Origin: Methylobacterium platani | GTDB lineage: Bacteria > Pseudomonadota > Alphaproteobacteria > Rhizobiales > Beijerinckiaceae | NCBI RefSeq assembly: GCF_001653715.1 | Contig: NZ_LWHQ01000059.1 | Location: forward strand, 1 to 64,000 | Direction: 5' to 3' | Length of the DNA stretch: 64,000 nt | Made by a program: the position numbers and the translations under genes | In this document: positions 37,413 to 55,930 of the stretch, in pieces | Layout: every line of letters starts with the position of its first letter | Position numbering within the stretch: the stretch's first letter is position 1 | The notes under the pieces: generated by a model | What the model was told of the DNA's origin: nothing | What the model saw: only the letters and a program-made list of their open reading frames with translations | The model's database searches: none

Positions 37413-40400
37413 ATGGCCGTGACCGAGGATGTCGTCGCGCGGCTCGCCGATGAGGCGGGGATCGCCGCGGACTACACCGACGCCTTCGGCCAGCGCGTCG
37501 AGACCCCGCTCGACGTGCGCCGGGGCCTGCTCGCCGCCCTCGGCCTGCCGGCCGGGACCGAGGACGAGGCGCGGTCGAGCCTGGAGCGCATCCGCTCCCT
37601 GCGTCACGGCCTGGTGCCGCCGCTGATCCCGGTCGAGGCGCGCCGCGCCGCCCGGGTGCCGGTGCGGCCGGGAGAGGCGTCCGGCACGGTGAGCTGGCGC
37701 ATCGTCGACGAGCGCGGCATTGCCCGCGACGGGCGCGTGGCGCTCGGGCCCGAGGCCGACGCGATCGAGCTGCCGCCGCTCACGCCGGGCTACCACCGCC
37801 TTACCGTCACCCTCGGCGACCGGCGCGCCGAGGCGACGGTGATCGCCGCGCCCCAGCGCTGCTGGCGCCCGCGGGCGCTCGGAGACGAGGGCGCGCGCGA
37901 CTGGGGCCTCGCCGCGCAGCTCTACGGTCTGCGCTCCGAGACCAATCTCGGCATCGGCACCTACGCCGATGCCGGCCGGGCCGCCGTCGATGCCGGCGCC
38001 CGGGGCGCGGCCTTCCTGGGCTTGAGCCCGGTCCACGCCCTGTTCTCGACCGACCGCCAGAAGGTCTCGCCCTACTCGCCGTCCTCGCGGCTGTTCCTCG
38101 AGACGCTGTTCATCGATCCCGCGACGCTGCCGGGCCTCGCCGGCAGCCCGGCCGAGCGTCTCCTGACGGAGGCCGCGCCCGAGATCGCCCGCCTGCGCGA
38201 CGCCTCCCTCGTCGACCATGCCGGCGTCTGGCAGGTCCTGAGCCCGGTGCTCGAAGCCCTCTGGCAGGATTCGCCGGCCCGGGCCGGACGGGACACGGAG
38301 TTCCTCGCCTTCCGCGCCGCCTCCGGCGAGAACCTGGAGGCCCACGCCATCTTCGAGGCCCTGGCCGAGCACTTCTCGGCGACGGGCGCGAATTGGCTCG
38401 GCGACTGGCCGGAGGCCTACCGCCGCAACGGCACGCCGGAGGTCCTGACATTCGCGGCCGAGCACCAGGAGCGGGTCTCCTACCACGCCTGGCTGCAATT
38501 CCTCGCCGACCGGCAGCTCGCCCGCGCCGCCGGGCAGGCGCTGGCCTCGGGCATGCGGCTCGGGCTCTACCGCGACCTCGCGGTCGGCGCCGATCGCGGC
38601 GGCTCGGAGGTCTGGTCGCATCCCGAGCGCTTCGCCGCCGGCCTGTCGATCGGCGCGCCGCCCGACGTCCTGGCGCCGAGCGGCCAGGATTGGGGCCTGC
38701 CGCCCTTCGACCCGCTGGAACTGGAGCGCGACGGACTCGCGGCCTTCCGGGCGCTGGTCCAGGCCAACATGCGGCACGCCGGCGCGATCCGGATCGACCA
38801 CGCCTTCCAGCTCGCCCGGCTGTTCCTGATCCCGGTCGGCACGGGCGCGAAGGGCGGCGCCTACGTGGCGATGCCGTTCGAGGCGATGCTGGCGGTCCTG
38901 CGCCTCGAGAGCCACCGGGCGAAGTGCCTCGTCATCGCCGAGGATCTCGGTACCGCACCGGCCGGCTTCTCCGATGCGCTGATGCAGGCCGGTATCTTGA
39001 GCTACCGCATCCTGTCCTTCGAGCGCGGTGACGGCGGCACGTTCAAGCGGCCGGCCGAGTACCCGCGCGACGCGCTCTGCGCCATCACGACCCACGACCT
39101 GCCGACCTTCGTCGGCTGGTGGCGCGGGGTCGACACGGAACTGCGCCAGTCGCTGGGCCTCTACGACGCCGACCGGGCCGGGGGCGAGCGCGACGAGCGG
39201 GTGCACGAGCGCCGGCGCCTCGCCGAGGCGCTGAACCAGGAAGGGCTGGTTCCCTCGGCGGAGGTACCGGACCAGCCGCCCTTCGAGGCCGCGGTGCGCT
39301 TCCTCGCCCGCGCCCCGTCGGTGCTGACGGCCGTGCAGTACGAGGACATCCTCGGCGAGGTGAGCCAGGCCAACATGCCGGGCGTCACCGAGGGCTACCC
39401 GAACTGGCGCCGCAAGCTCGACCGCGACCTCGCGGCGATCGCCGCGCCGGGCGGGCCGCTCGCCAAGCTCGCCGCCTCGCTCTCGGCCGAGGAGCGCGGG
39501 CCCCGCTCGGGCGCCGCGCGCCTCGCCTCGCCGCCGCCGCGGGCGACCTACCGGCTGCAATTCCACAAGGACTTCACCTTCGACCACGCGGCGAAGATCG
39601 TCCCGTACCTGGCCAAGCTCGGCATCAGCCACGTCTACGCCTCGCCGATCCACAAGGCGCGGCCGGGCTCGATGCACGGCTACGACATCGTCGACCACCG
39701 CGAGATCAACCCGGAGCTCGGCGGCGAGGAGGCGTTCATCCGCTTCAGCGACACGCTGAAGAGCCACGGCCTGAAGTTCCTGCTCGACATCGTGCCCAAC
39801 CACATGGGCGTCGGCGGCGCCGACAACCCGTGGTGGCTCTCGGTGCTCGAATGGGGCGCGCTGTCGCCGGCGGCCGACGCCTTCGACATCGACTGGGGCC
39901 GGCTGGGTGCCCGCAACAAGCTCGTCGTGCCGTTCCTGGGCGATCGCTACGGCGAGGCCCTGGAGAAGGGCGACCTCAAGCTCGCCTTCGATCTGGAGGA
40001 GGGCGGCTTCAGCGTCTGGCATTTCGAGCACCGCTTCCCGGTCAACCCCCTGAGCTACCCGATCATCCTCGACCGGGCGCTCGCGGCGCTCACGGAGGTC
40101 GGCGACGAGGCCTCGGCGGAGGTTCTGTCGATCTCCGAGCGCCTGCGCCGGATGGGCGACGAGACCCATCCCGAGCGCATGGCCACCTTCCATGACGAGG
40201 CGGAGGGCCTGAAAAGGCGTCTCGCCCACGCGGTCGCGGCCTCGGGCGACCTCAAGGCGGCGATCGACCGGGCGGTGACGCTCGTCAACGGCTTCAAGGG
40301 CCATCCCGACAGCTTCGGGGCGCTCCACCGCATCCTGGAGGCCCAGGCCTACCGGCTCGCTCATTGGCGGGTCGCGGCGAGCGACATCAACTACCGCCGC

Positions 40401-42335
40401 TTCTTCGACGTGAACTCGCTGGCCGGGCTCAAGGTCGAGGACAGGCGGGTGTTCGAGGGCGCCCATGCGATGCTCTTCCGCCAGATCCGCGAGGGACGGA
40501 TCGACGGCCTGCGCATCGACCACATCGACGGGCTCGCCGATCCGGCCGGCTATGCCCGCGCGCTGCAGGCGGCGCTCGGCCCGGGCTTTTACATCGTGGT
40601 CGAGAAGATCCTGGAACCCGGCGAGAAGCTCCGGCCCTGGCCGATCGCCGGCACCACCGGCTACGACGTGCTCAACCAGATCGACGGGCTGTTCGTCGAC
40701 CAGGGCAAGCGCGAGGCGGTGGCGACGCTCTATGCCGGGGCGACCGGCATGGACGAGCCCTATCCGTGGCTCCTGCGCACCGTGAAGGGCGAGATCCTCG
40801 AGACCAGCTTCGCCAGCGAGCTGGAAGTCCTGACCTCGGACTTGAAGCAGGTGGCCGACGCCGACCGGCGCACCCGCGACTTCTCGGTCAACGCCCTGCG
40901 CCAGGCCCTGTCCGAGATCATCGCCCGCTTCCCGGTCTATCGCAGCTACCTGCCCCAGGAGCTCGACGAGAGCGAGATCGAGCCGGAAGACCTGAAGCTC
41001 ATCGGCGACACGGTGCGCAAGGCCAAGCGCCGGTCCAGCCTGCCCGACCGCTCGGTGCACGATTTCGCCGAACGGGTGCTGCTCGGACGTCTCGACACCG
41101 AGGGGCCGGGCCGGCCCGACCCGGAAGTGGTGCGGCGCTTCCGCCGCCGCTTCCAGCAGCTCACCGGCCCGGTGATGGCCAAGAGCCTCGAGGACACGCT
41201 GTTCTACCGCTTCGTCGAGCTGCTCGGGCTCAACGAGGTCGGGGGCGATCCCGGCGAGTACGGCCTGTCGGCCGAGCATTTCCACGCGCTCCAGGCCGCC
41301 CGCGCCCGCGACTGGCCGAACGCGATGATCACCACGGCCACCCACGACACCAAGCGCGGCGAGGATGCCCGGACGCGGCTCCTCGCCCTGTCGGAGCTCC
41401 CCGAGGAATGGGCGGATGCCTGGGCCTTGTGGGGCGAGCTGGTGAAGCCGCACCTGTCGGAGGTCGAGGGCGAGGTGGCCCCCGACGCCAACGACCAGTG
41501 GATGTTCCTGCAGGCGATCCTCGGCGCCTGGCCGCTTGAACTGCTGACCGAGACGCCGGACCCATCGGCCGTCGAGGCGTTCCGCCAGCGGCTCGGCGCC
41601 TATGCCGAGAAGGCGATGCGCGAGGGCAAGCGCCGTTCGAGCTGGGTCAACGTCGACGAGGCCTACGAGGGCGCGGTCGCGAAGCTGTTCGACGCCCTGG
41701 TGGCGCCGGGCTCGGCCTTCCTGAAGGAATTCCGGCCCTTCGCGGAGCGGCTGGCGCGGGTCGGCATGGTGACGGGCCTCGCCCGCTCGGCGCTCAAATG
41801 CACCCTGCCGGGCCTGCCCGACATCTACCAGGGCACGGAGTTCTGGGACTTCTCGTTCGTCGATCCCGACAACCGCCGCCCGGTCGACTACGCCGAGCGC
41901 GAGGCGGCGCTCCGGCAGGACGTGCCGCTCGAAGACCTGCTGGCCTCCTGGCCGGACGGGCGGATCAAGCAGGCGGTCCTCGCCCGGCTGCTCGCCGACC
42001 GCGCGGCCTATCCGGGCTTCTACGCCGAGGCCGACTACACCCCGGTCGCCGCCGACGGGCTCGGCGCGGACCGCGTCGTCGCCTTCCTGCGCCAGGATGC
42101 TTCCGCGGGCTCGGAGGCTGGCGACCTGCTGGTGGCGGTGCCGCGGCGCGTCGCCGTCGAGGACGGCACGCGCCTCGCCGACACCTTCGCGGGCACGAGC
42201 CTGCCGGTGCCGGAGGACAGCGTCTGGCGCGACCTGCTGACGGGCGAGGAGGTGCGGTCCGAGGGCGGGCGCGTGTCGATCGAGCGACTCTTCGCGCGCC
42301 TCCCCCTGGCGGTTCTGCGCCACTCCGCCAGTTGA
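37413..42335 (+). CDS. malQ-treY: Fused 4-alpha-glucanotransferase (MalQ) and malto-oligosyltrehalose synthase (TreY)
   Basis: A 1640-residue two-enzyme fusion. Residues 1 to about 700 are a GH77 amylomaltase with Asp 462 (GAIRIDHAF), Glu 510 (VIAEDLGT) and Asp 562 (ITTHDLPT); the 48 and 52 residue spacing equals that of E. coli MalQ (448/496/548). After a linker, TreY begins near residue 708 (RATYRLQFHKDFTF) with Asp 1036 (GLRIDHIDGLADP), Glu 1064 (IVVEKILEPGE) and Asp 1312 (THDTKRGED). Both halves have normal family length, so both should work. MalQ reshuffles maltodextrins, TreY turns the reducing end into a trehalose unit, and TreZ from the gene upstream releases it. Confidence 0.95.
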   Translation: MAVTEDVVARLADEAGIAADYTDAFGQRVETPLDVRRGLLAALGLPAGTEDEARSSLERIRSLRHGLVPPLIPVEARRAARVPVRPGEASGTVSWRIVDERGIARDGRVALGPEADAIELPPLTPGYHRLTVTLGDRRAEATVIAAPQRCWRPRALGDEGARDWGLAAQLYGLRSETNLGIGTYADAGRAAVDAGARGAAFLGLSPVHALFSTDRQKVSPYSPSSRLFLETLFIDPATLPGLAGSPAERLLTEAAPEIARLRDASLVDHAGVWQVLSPVLEALWQDSPARAGRDTEFLAFRAASGENLEAHAIFEALAEHFSATGANWLGDWPEAYRRNGTPEVLTFAAEHQERVSYHAWLQFLADRQLARAAGQALASGMRLGLYRDLAVGADRGGSEVWSHPERFAAGLSIGAPPDVLAPSGQDWGLPPFDPLELERDGLAAFRALVQANMRHAGAIRIDHAFQLARLFLIPVGTGAKGGAYVAMPFEAMLAVLRLESHRAKCLVIAEDLGTAPAGFSDALMQAGILSYRILSFERGDGGTFKRPAEYPRDALCAITTHDLPTFVGWWRGVDTELRQSLGLYDADRAGGERDERVHERRRLAEALNQEGLVPSAEVPDQPPFEAAVRFLARAPSVLTAVQYEDILGEVSQANMPGVTEGYPNWRRKLDRDLAAIAAPGGPLAKLAASLSAEERGPRSGAARLASPPPRATYRLQFHKDFTFDHAAKIVPYLAKLGISHVYASPIHKARPGSMHGYDIVDHREINPELGGEEAFIRFSDTLKSHGLKFLLDIVPNHMGVGGADNPWWLSVLEWGALSPAADAFDIDWGRLGARNKLVVPFLGDRYGEALEKGDLKLAFDLEEGGFSVWHFEHRFPVNPLSYPIILDRALAALTEVGDEASAEVLSISERLRRMGDETHPERMATFHDEAEGLKRRLAHAVAASGDLKAAIDRAVTLVNGFKGHPDSFGALHRILEAQAYRLAHWRVAASDINYRRFFDVNSLAGLKVEDRRVFEGAHAMLFRQIREGRIDGLRIDHIDGLADPAGYARALQAALGPGFYIVVEKILEPGEKLRPWPIAGTTGYDVLNQIDGLFVDQGKREAVATLYAGATGMDEPYPWLLRTVKGEILETSFASELEVLTSDLKQVADADRRTRDFSVNALRQALSEIIARFPVYRSYLPQELDESEIEPEDLKLIGDTVRKAKRRSSLPDRSVHDFAERVLLGRLDTEGPGRPDPEVVRRFRRRFQQLTGPVMAKSLEDTLFYRFVELLGLNEVGGDPGEYGLSAEHFHALQAARARDWPNAMITTATHDTKRGEDARTRLLALSELPEEWADAWALWGELVKPHLSEVEGEVAPDANDQWMFLQAILGAWPLELLTETPDPSAVEAFRQRLGAYAEKAMREGKRRSSWVNVDEAYEGAVAKLFDALVAPGSAFLKEFRPFAERLARVGMVTGLARSALKCTLPGLPDIYQGTEFWDFSFVDPDNRRPVDYAEREAALRQDVPLEDLLASWPDGRIKQAVLARLLADRAAYPGFYAEADYTPVAADGLGADRVVAFLRQDASAGSEAGDLLVAVPRRVAVEDGTRLADTFAGTSLPVPEDSVWRDLLTGEEVRSEGGRVSIERLFARLPLAVLRHSAS

Positions 42336-42400
42336 GACCCCGGCGCGGGGCTCACCGCCCCGCGCCCGTTGGACGAGAGAGAGCAGGCAGGATCGGGCCG

Positions 42401-45808
<3,408 letters not shown>

Positions 45809-45959
45809 CCGAAGTGCGTATCAGGCGCGGGCGGGCGACCGTCCGCGCCGGCAGGCATTCCGAACTCTCCCCGGTGCCCCGCGTTGAGCCCGAGCATGGC
45901 GACAGCCGCAAAGGCCTTCAGCCCGGCGCCACGACCCGATCGAATGAGGCTCTGACGCG

Positions 45960-49223
<3,264 letters not shown>

Positions 49224-49226
49224 CCC

Positions 49227-51701
<2,475 letters not shown>

Positions 51702-51725
51702 CAAAGATACGGAAGTAGAAACATG

Positions 51726-51770
51726 ATGCGGGATCCTCTCTCCAGCACGAGAGAGAGGATCCCGCATTTT
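51726..51770 (+). terminator. Strong intrinsic terminator of the glucan-trehalose operon
   Basis: ATGCGGGATCCTCTCTC and GAGAGAGGATCCCGCAT form a perfect 17-bp stem with an 8-base loop, followed by T residues (CATTTTG). It lies 25 bp after the glgB stop. Confidence 0.9.
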
Positions 51771-51958
51771 GTCATTGTCATGGATCGACAGACAGATCGT
51801 AGATCAGTCCAGCATCTCTCATCAGAATATTGACGGAAGTCCCGCGCTCTCCGCCTTTCCGCACCGGGAGCGCTTGACCGGAAAACCGAGGCCGCTTGGG
51901 CCCCGCACCTGCGATCCACTGCGAACCTTCAGCGATTGAGACGCGGGGCGTTCCTTCT

Positions 51959-52063
51959 CGTGCCGGAGCGTCCCGCTTGCCACAGCTCCGGCCTGCACCG
52001 AAGCGTCCCGCTTGCCACAGCTCCGGCTTGCGCCGGAGCGTCGCGCTTGCGATGCCTCAGTCT
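51959..52063. repeat. Three tandem copies of a 35-bp hairpin repeat
   Basis: The motif GAGCGTCCCGCTTGCCACAG recurs with exact 35-bp period (copies at about 51961, 51996 and 52031; the third is diverged). Each unit can pair GCCGGAGC with GCTCCGGC around a 15-base loop. The repeats end about 25 bp before the aminotransferase start. They look like REP-type palindromes. Confidence 0.65.
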
Positions 52064-52088
52064 CTCCGTCACGATGGTTGAGGCTCGC

Positions 52089-53306
52089 ATGTCCGTCACG
52101 CCCCTGCCCGACACGTTGCCGCCGGTGAGCCGCGAGGCGGCCGGGGTGTGGCCGAGCGGCATCGGCGAACTCGTGGCCTACGGCGTCGAGCGCCCCGGCC
52201 TGATCCCGCTCTGGGTCGGGGAGGGCGACCGGTCGACGCCGGCCTTCATCTGCGAGGCGGCGCAGCGGGCGCTTCGCGACGGCGCCACCTTCTACACCCG
52301 CATGCTCGGCATCCCGCCGCTCCGCGAGGCCCTGGCGGAATACGTCACGCGCCTCTACGGCGATCCGGTCGGGCCCGAGCGGTTCTTTGTGACGGTCGGC
52401 GGCATGCACGCCTTCCATACCGCGATCCGCATCGCCGCCGAGCCCGGCGACGAGATCGTGCTGCCGACCCCGACGTGGTCGAACTTCTTCGGCGCCGTCG
52501 CCATGCAGGGGGCGAGGCCCGTCCCGGTGCCGATGCAGTTCGGGGCGCGCGACGGCTGGAGCCTCGATATCGCCCGGATCGCCGCCGCGATCACGCCCCG
52601 GACCCGGGCCATCGTGCTCAACACCCCGGCGAACCCGACCGGCTGGGTCGCGACCCGGGCCGACCTCGCGGCGGTGCTCGAGATCGCCCGCCGCCACGAC
52701 CTGTGGATCGTCGCCGACGAGATCTACGGCCGGTTCTGCTTCGATCCCGCGCACGACGCGACGGGTCGCGCGCCCTCGATCCGCGACGTCTGGCAGCCGG
52801 AGGACCGCGACCGGGTGCTGTTCGTCCAGACCTTCTCGAAGAACTGGGCGATGACCGGCTGGCGGGTCGGCTGGCTGGAGGGACCGGCCTCGATCGGGCG
52901 GATCGTCGACGGGCTCGTCCTCTACGGCACGTCCGGCGTCGCCACCTTCCTGCAGCACGCCGCGATCACGGCGATCCGGGAGGGCGAACCGCTGATCGCC
53001 GAGCAGGTCGCGCAGGCCCGCGCCGGGCGGGCCATCGTCTGCGACGCCTTGAGTGCCTTGCCGGGCGTCGAGCTGCCGGCGCCTCCCGGGGCGTTCTACG
53101 CCTTCCCGCGGGTGCCGTCCGAGCCGGAGGACATCCGCCTCGCGAAGCGCATCGTCGACGAGGCCAATGTCGGGCTCGCCCCCGGCTCGGCCTTCGGGCC
53201 CGGCGGCGAGGGCTTTCTGCGTCTGTGCTTCGCACGCTCGGCGGCGGACCTCACCGAGGCGATGCGCCGGATGGTGCCGGTGCTGGACGGCGGCGCGAAT
53301 CTTTGA
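52089..53306 (+). CDS. Class I/II PLP-dependent aminotransferase
   Basis: A 405-residue fold-type I aminotransferase. The PLP lysine lies in VQTFSKNWAMTGWRVGW, the PLP-binding NPANPTGW region (LNTPANPTGW) and DEIYGRFCF precede it, and the substrate carboxylate arginine lies near the C-terminus (GFLRLCFARS). TVGGMHAFHTAIR at the phosphate-binding loop is a little unusual. It belongs to the aspartate/aromatic aminotransferase group; amino-donor specificity cannot be read by eye. I chose the ATG at 52089 because TGAGG lies six bases upstream; an in-frame ATG at 52074 is the alternative. Confidence 0.88.
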   Translation: MSVTPLPDTLPPVSREAAGVWPSGIGELVAYGVERPGLIPLWVGEGDRSTPAFICEAAQRALRDGATFYTRMLGIPPLREALAEYVTRLYGDPVGPERFFVTVGGMHAFHTAIRIAAEPGDEIVLPTPTWSNFFGAVAMQGARPVPVPMQFGARDGWSLDIARIAAAITPRTRAIVLNTPANPTGWVATRADLAAVLEIARRHDLWIVADEIYGRFCFDPAHDATGRAPSIRDVWQPEDRDRVLFVQTFSKNWAMTGWRVGWLEGPASIGRIVDGLVLYGTSGVATFLQHAAITAIREGEPLIAEQVAQARAGRAIVCDALSALPGVELPAPPGAFYAFPRVPSEPEDIRLAKRIVDEANVGLAPGSAFGPGGEGFLRLCFARSAADLTEAMRRMVPVLDGGANL

Positions 53307-53336
53307 TTCGAACAGCGAATCCTGTCCAACACTCGC

Positions 53337-53389
53337 CCTCGTCCTGAGGTGTCGGTTCATCGCAGATGGACTGACCGCTCAGGATGAGG
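53337..53389. repeat. REP-like imperfect hairpin after the aminotransferase gene
   Basis: CCTCGTCCTGAG (53337-53348) pairs with CTCAGGATGAGG (53378-53389), 11 of 12 positions, across 29 bases. It lies in the gap between the convergent aminotransferase and PhnA-like genes. Probably a dispersed extragenic palindrome that may also end transcription. Confidence 0.5.
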
Positions 53390-53469
53390 TTATCACTGGG
53401 ACGAGCCGGCAACCGATCAGGTAAGTCCGGTCTCGTACCCTTTGGAAATCTCGAAAATCCGGAGACAGC

Positions 53470-53766
53470 TCACCGCTTGCGCACGAACTCCGTGCGCAGA
53501 ACCAGCCCCTTGATGGTGTCGTGCCGGCAATCGATCTCGTCGTCGTTGTCGGTGAGCCGGATCGAGCGGATCACCGTGCCCTGCTTGAGGGTCTGGTTCG
53601 CGCCCTTGACCTTCAGGTCCTTGATCAGGGTGACGGAGTCGCCGTCGGTCAGCACGTTGCCGGAAGCGTCGCGGACCTCACGGGTCGCGGCTTGCGTCAT
53701 CTCACCCGCCGGGCGCCACTCGCCCGTCGCCTCGTCGTACACGTAATCGTCGTCGGCACCCGTCAC
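53470..53766 (-). CDS. PhnA/YjdM-family protein lacking the zinc ribbon
   Basis: A 98-residue protein. Residues about 30-98 match the PhnA C-terminal domain (DASGNVLTDGDSVTLIKDLK, KVKGANQTLKQGTVI, then IDCRHD and TEFVRKR). E. coli PhnA/YjdM has an N-terminal CxxC...CxxC zinc ribbon; here that part (DDDYVYDEATGEWRPAG) has no cysteine at all. Despite the name, members of this family are not shown to be phosphonoacetate hydrolases. No phn genes are nearby. Function unknown. Confidence 0.85.
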   Translation of the reverse strand: MTGADDDYVYDEATGEWRPAGEMTQAATREVRDASGNVLTDGDSVTLIKDLKVKGANQTLKQGTVIRSIRLTDNDDEIDCRHDTIKGLVLRTEFVRKR

Positions 53767-53846
53767 GCTCGGTCGTCCTCCGTTGCGTCAGCCTTGTCGC
53801 CGGTCCGGGCGGTCCGCCGCAAGAGGACTGGGGTAAGGAGCCCGGG

Positions 53847-54734
53847 TCAGATCACCGGCAAGCCGCGCTGCTTGGCCTCCTCGCCCGGCTCGACGTGGAT
53901 CGTCACCACGGCGCCCGCCACCGCGCCTTCGATCGCTGCCTCGAGCCGGTCGCAGATCGCGTGCGATTCCGCCACCGTCATCTCGCCCGGCACGACGAGG
54001 TGGAAATCGATGAAGGTGACCTGGCCGGCATGTCGCGTGCGCACGTCGTGGGCCTCCAGCGCGCCCTCGCCGTGCTCCGAGATCAGGCGGCGGATCTGCG
54101 TCACCATCTCGGCCGGCGCCGCCTGGTCCATCAGGCCGTTGACCGAATCGCGCACCATGGCGCCGCCCGACCACAGGATGTTGAGGGCCACCACCACGGC
54201 GATGACCGGATCGAGGATCGCCCACCCGGTGGCGGTGGCGAGGCCGAGCCCGATCAGCACGCCGCCGGAGGTGAACACGTCGGCGAGCACGTGCTTGCCG
54301 TCGGCCACCAGGGCGGGCGAGCGCCAGTCGCGGCCGCGTCGCACCAGCATCACGCCCCAGACCAGGTTGATCACCGTGGCGAGCCCGTTCACCGCGACGC
54401 CCATGAGCGGGGCGTCGAGCATCTTGGGCGCCTGCAGCGCGTCGTAGGCGTCGCGCAGGATCACCACCGCCGCCACGATGATGAGCGCCCCCTCGATCAC
54501 CGCCGAGAAGTACTCGGCCTTGTGGTGGCCGTAGGGATGGTCCTGGTCGGCGGGCTGGGCGGCGACGCGCAGGGCCACGAAGGCCGTCATCGCCGCCACC
54601 ACGTTGATGATGCTCTCGAGCGCGTCCGAGTAGAGCGCGAGGCTCCCGGTGATCCACCAGGCCCCGAACTTGAGGGCGAGCACCAGGAGACCGACCCCGG
54701 CACTGGCGAGGGCGGCGGCTTGCGCGCGTTCCAT
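53847..54734 (-). CDS. Cation diffusion facilitator (CDF) family transporter
   Basis: A 295-residue inner-membrane metal-proton antiporter with about six transmembrane helices and a C-terminal cytoplasmic domain (EMVTQIRRLISEHGEGALEA). Metal-site segments are SLALYSDALESIINV in helix 2 and ALVADGKHVLADVFTSGG in helix 5. The helix 2 motif DALES, in place of the HxxxD common in zinc exporters, and the histidine-poor loop leave the cation open: Zn, Fe, Mn or Co. ATG at 54734. Monocistronic. Confidence 0.9.
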   Translation of the reverse strand: MERAQAAALASAGVGLLVLALKFGAWWITGSLALYSDALESIINVVAAMTAFVALRVAAQPADQDHPYGHHKAEYFSAVIEGALIIVAAVVILRDAYDALQAPKMLDAPLMGVAVNGLATVINLVWGVMLVRRGRDWRSPALVADGKHVLADVFTSGGVLIGLGLATATGWAILDPVIAVVVALNILWSGGAMVRDSVNGLMDQAAPAEMVTQIRRLISEHGEGALEAHDVRTRHAGQVTFIDFHLVVPGEMTVAESHAICDRLEAAIEGAVAGAVVTIHVEPGEEAKQRGLPVI

Positions 54735-54876
54735 GACGATGTTCCGGCTAGATCTGGGCCGCGGCGCGACGGACGCCGCCGCGGCGCGGCTCCCATAAGG
54801 CGGCGTGGGCCGGAAGGCCACGGCACAGGTCATAGCCCGGGCTAAAACCCTCGGGCCTCGGGCCGCTCCCTTTGCG

Positions 54877-55080
54877 TCAGGTCGAGACCGGACGGGCCGG
54901 GGCGCGGGCCTGCTCGCGCAGGCGGCTCACCTGCGCCCGCGCCCGGGCCGCGGCGGCCTTGCGGGCGTAGTGCCGGCGCATGACGCCGAAGCGGGCCGAG
55001 GATGCGAGGCTCTCCAGCCGCTCCGCCTCGCACTCCCACCAGACGACGAGCTCGGCATCGAGGGTCGGATGGCTGGACAT
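54877..55080 (-). CDS. Hypothetical 67-residue basic protein
   Basis: A short frame encoding a helical, Arg/Ala-rich protein. The acidic N-terminal half (LVVWWECEAERLESLASSAR) is followed by a strongly basic half (MRRHYARKAAAARARAQ). It lies 70 bp after the monooxygenase gene on the same strand and may be co-transcribed. No family recognised. Confidence 0.5.
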   Translation of the reverse strand: MSSHPTLDAELVVWWECEAERLESLASSARFGVMRRHYARKAAAARARAQVSRLREQARAPARPVST

Positions 55081-55150
55081 GGCGGCGAACTCCTGAGACG
55101 ACGCCGTTCCAGATGGGGCGCGGGAGCCGGAAGCGCCACCCGCCGCGCCC

Positions 55151-55447
55151 TCAGGTGCGGATCACCTCGTAGAGACCCGGATGGTGCGGGAAGCGCCCCA
55201 TCTCCGGCCCGACCAGGGCCCGGAAGGCGGGGTCGGCCGTCGCCGCCCGAAAATCCTCGGCCGAGCGCCAGGTGGCGACGTTGACGAGCAGGAAGCGGGC
55301 GCCGGGCGCCACGGTCCGGTGCAGCCGCGTGTCGATGAAGCCCGGCTGGCGGCGCAGATGCTCGGCCGCCCGCTCCCAATAGGCGATCGCCGCCGCCTCG
55401 TCCCCGGGGGCGACCTCGAAGGAATTGATCAGCACCACGTCGCTCAT
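55151..55447 (-). CDS. Antibiotic biosynthesis monooxygenase (ABM) domain protein
   Basis: A 98-residue dimeric alpha/beta ferredoxin-fold protein of the ABM family: VLINSFEVAPGDEAAAIAYW, RQPGFIDTRLHRTVAPGARF and VATWRSAEDFRAAT are the usual conserved pieces. Members act as cofactor-free monooxygenases on quinols or other aromatics, or bind heme; which applies is not visible. Its ATG overlaps the marR stop (ATGA), so the regulator and enzyme are translated together. Confidence 0.88.
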   Translation of the reverse strand: MSDVVLINSFEVAPGDEAAAIAYWERAAEHLRRQPGFIDTRLHRTVAPGARFLLVNVATWRSAEDFRAATADPAFRALVGPEMGRFPHHPGLYEVIRT

Positions 55448-55911
55448 GACTCCGCCTCCGCGGCGCCGTGCTCCTCATCCCGCTCCAGCGCGGCGCGCAG
55501 GCGCCGGAGCAGGGTCGTCGCCTCGCCGAGGGCGGCGGGCGCGCAGCCCTCCGCGATGCGCTCCGCCCAGGCGGCCTGCCGCTCCTGGACCGCCGCGAAG
55601 GCGCGCCGCCCGGTCTCCGTCAGCACCACCAGGGCGGCCCGGCGATGGTCCGGGTTGGGTGCGAGCACCACGAACCCGTCCGCTGCCAGCTCGGTCACCA
55701 GCCGGCGAACCGCCTGCCGGGTCAGCCCCATGGCGCGGGCCGCCCCCGCCACCGTGAGCGGCCGGCCCGCCAGCGCCACGGCACCCAGCACCTGCCAGCG
55801 GGCGCTGGTGAGCCCGAGGTCGCGGGTGAGGCCGTCGCCGGCGGCCAGCAGCGCGCCGTTGAGGCGGAACACCTCCAGGATCAACGCGGTGGCGGCCTCG
55901 ACCCGGGACAT
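55444..55911 (-). CDS. MarR-family transcriptional regulator
   Basis: A 155-residue winged-helix repressor. The recognition region is PLTVAGAARAMGLTRQAVRR, followed by the wing (APNPDHRRAALVVLTETGRR). It precedes the monooxygenase gene with a 4-base overlap. Its promoter carries a perfect palindrome overlapping the -35 element, so autorepression, relieved by a small phenolic or oxidant ligand, is likely. Confidence 0.92.
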   Translation of the reverse strand: MSRVEAATALILEVFRLNGALLAAGDGLTRDLGLTSARWQVLGAVALAGRPLTVAGAARAMGLTRQAVRRLVTELAADGFVVLAPNPDHRRAALVVLTETGRRAFAAVQERQAAWAERIAEGCAPAALGEATTLLRRLRAALERDEEHGAAEAES

Positions 55912-55930
55912 GGCTTCCCCTCGATTTCGA

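Larger units (their letters stand above)
51702..52088. other. Intergenic region with terminator and tandem hairpin repeats
   Basis: This 387-base gap between glgB and the aminotransferase gene holds the glgB terminator and a 35-bp tandem repeat, both listed separately. The rest shows no gene. Confidence 0.65.

Noticed and set aside
37320..42323. A 1667-codon open frame on the minus strand opposite malQ-treY
   Set aside because: It is a GC-rich antisense shadow of a gene with intact catalytic motifs; its translation is Arg/Gly/Ala/Val-rich without any domain.
51959..52063. Possible CRISPR array
   Set aside because: The repeats are contiguous, with no unique spacers between them, and there are no cas genes; they are simple tandem hairpins.
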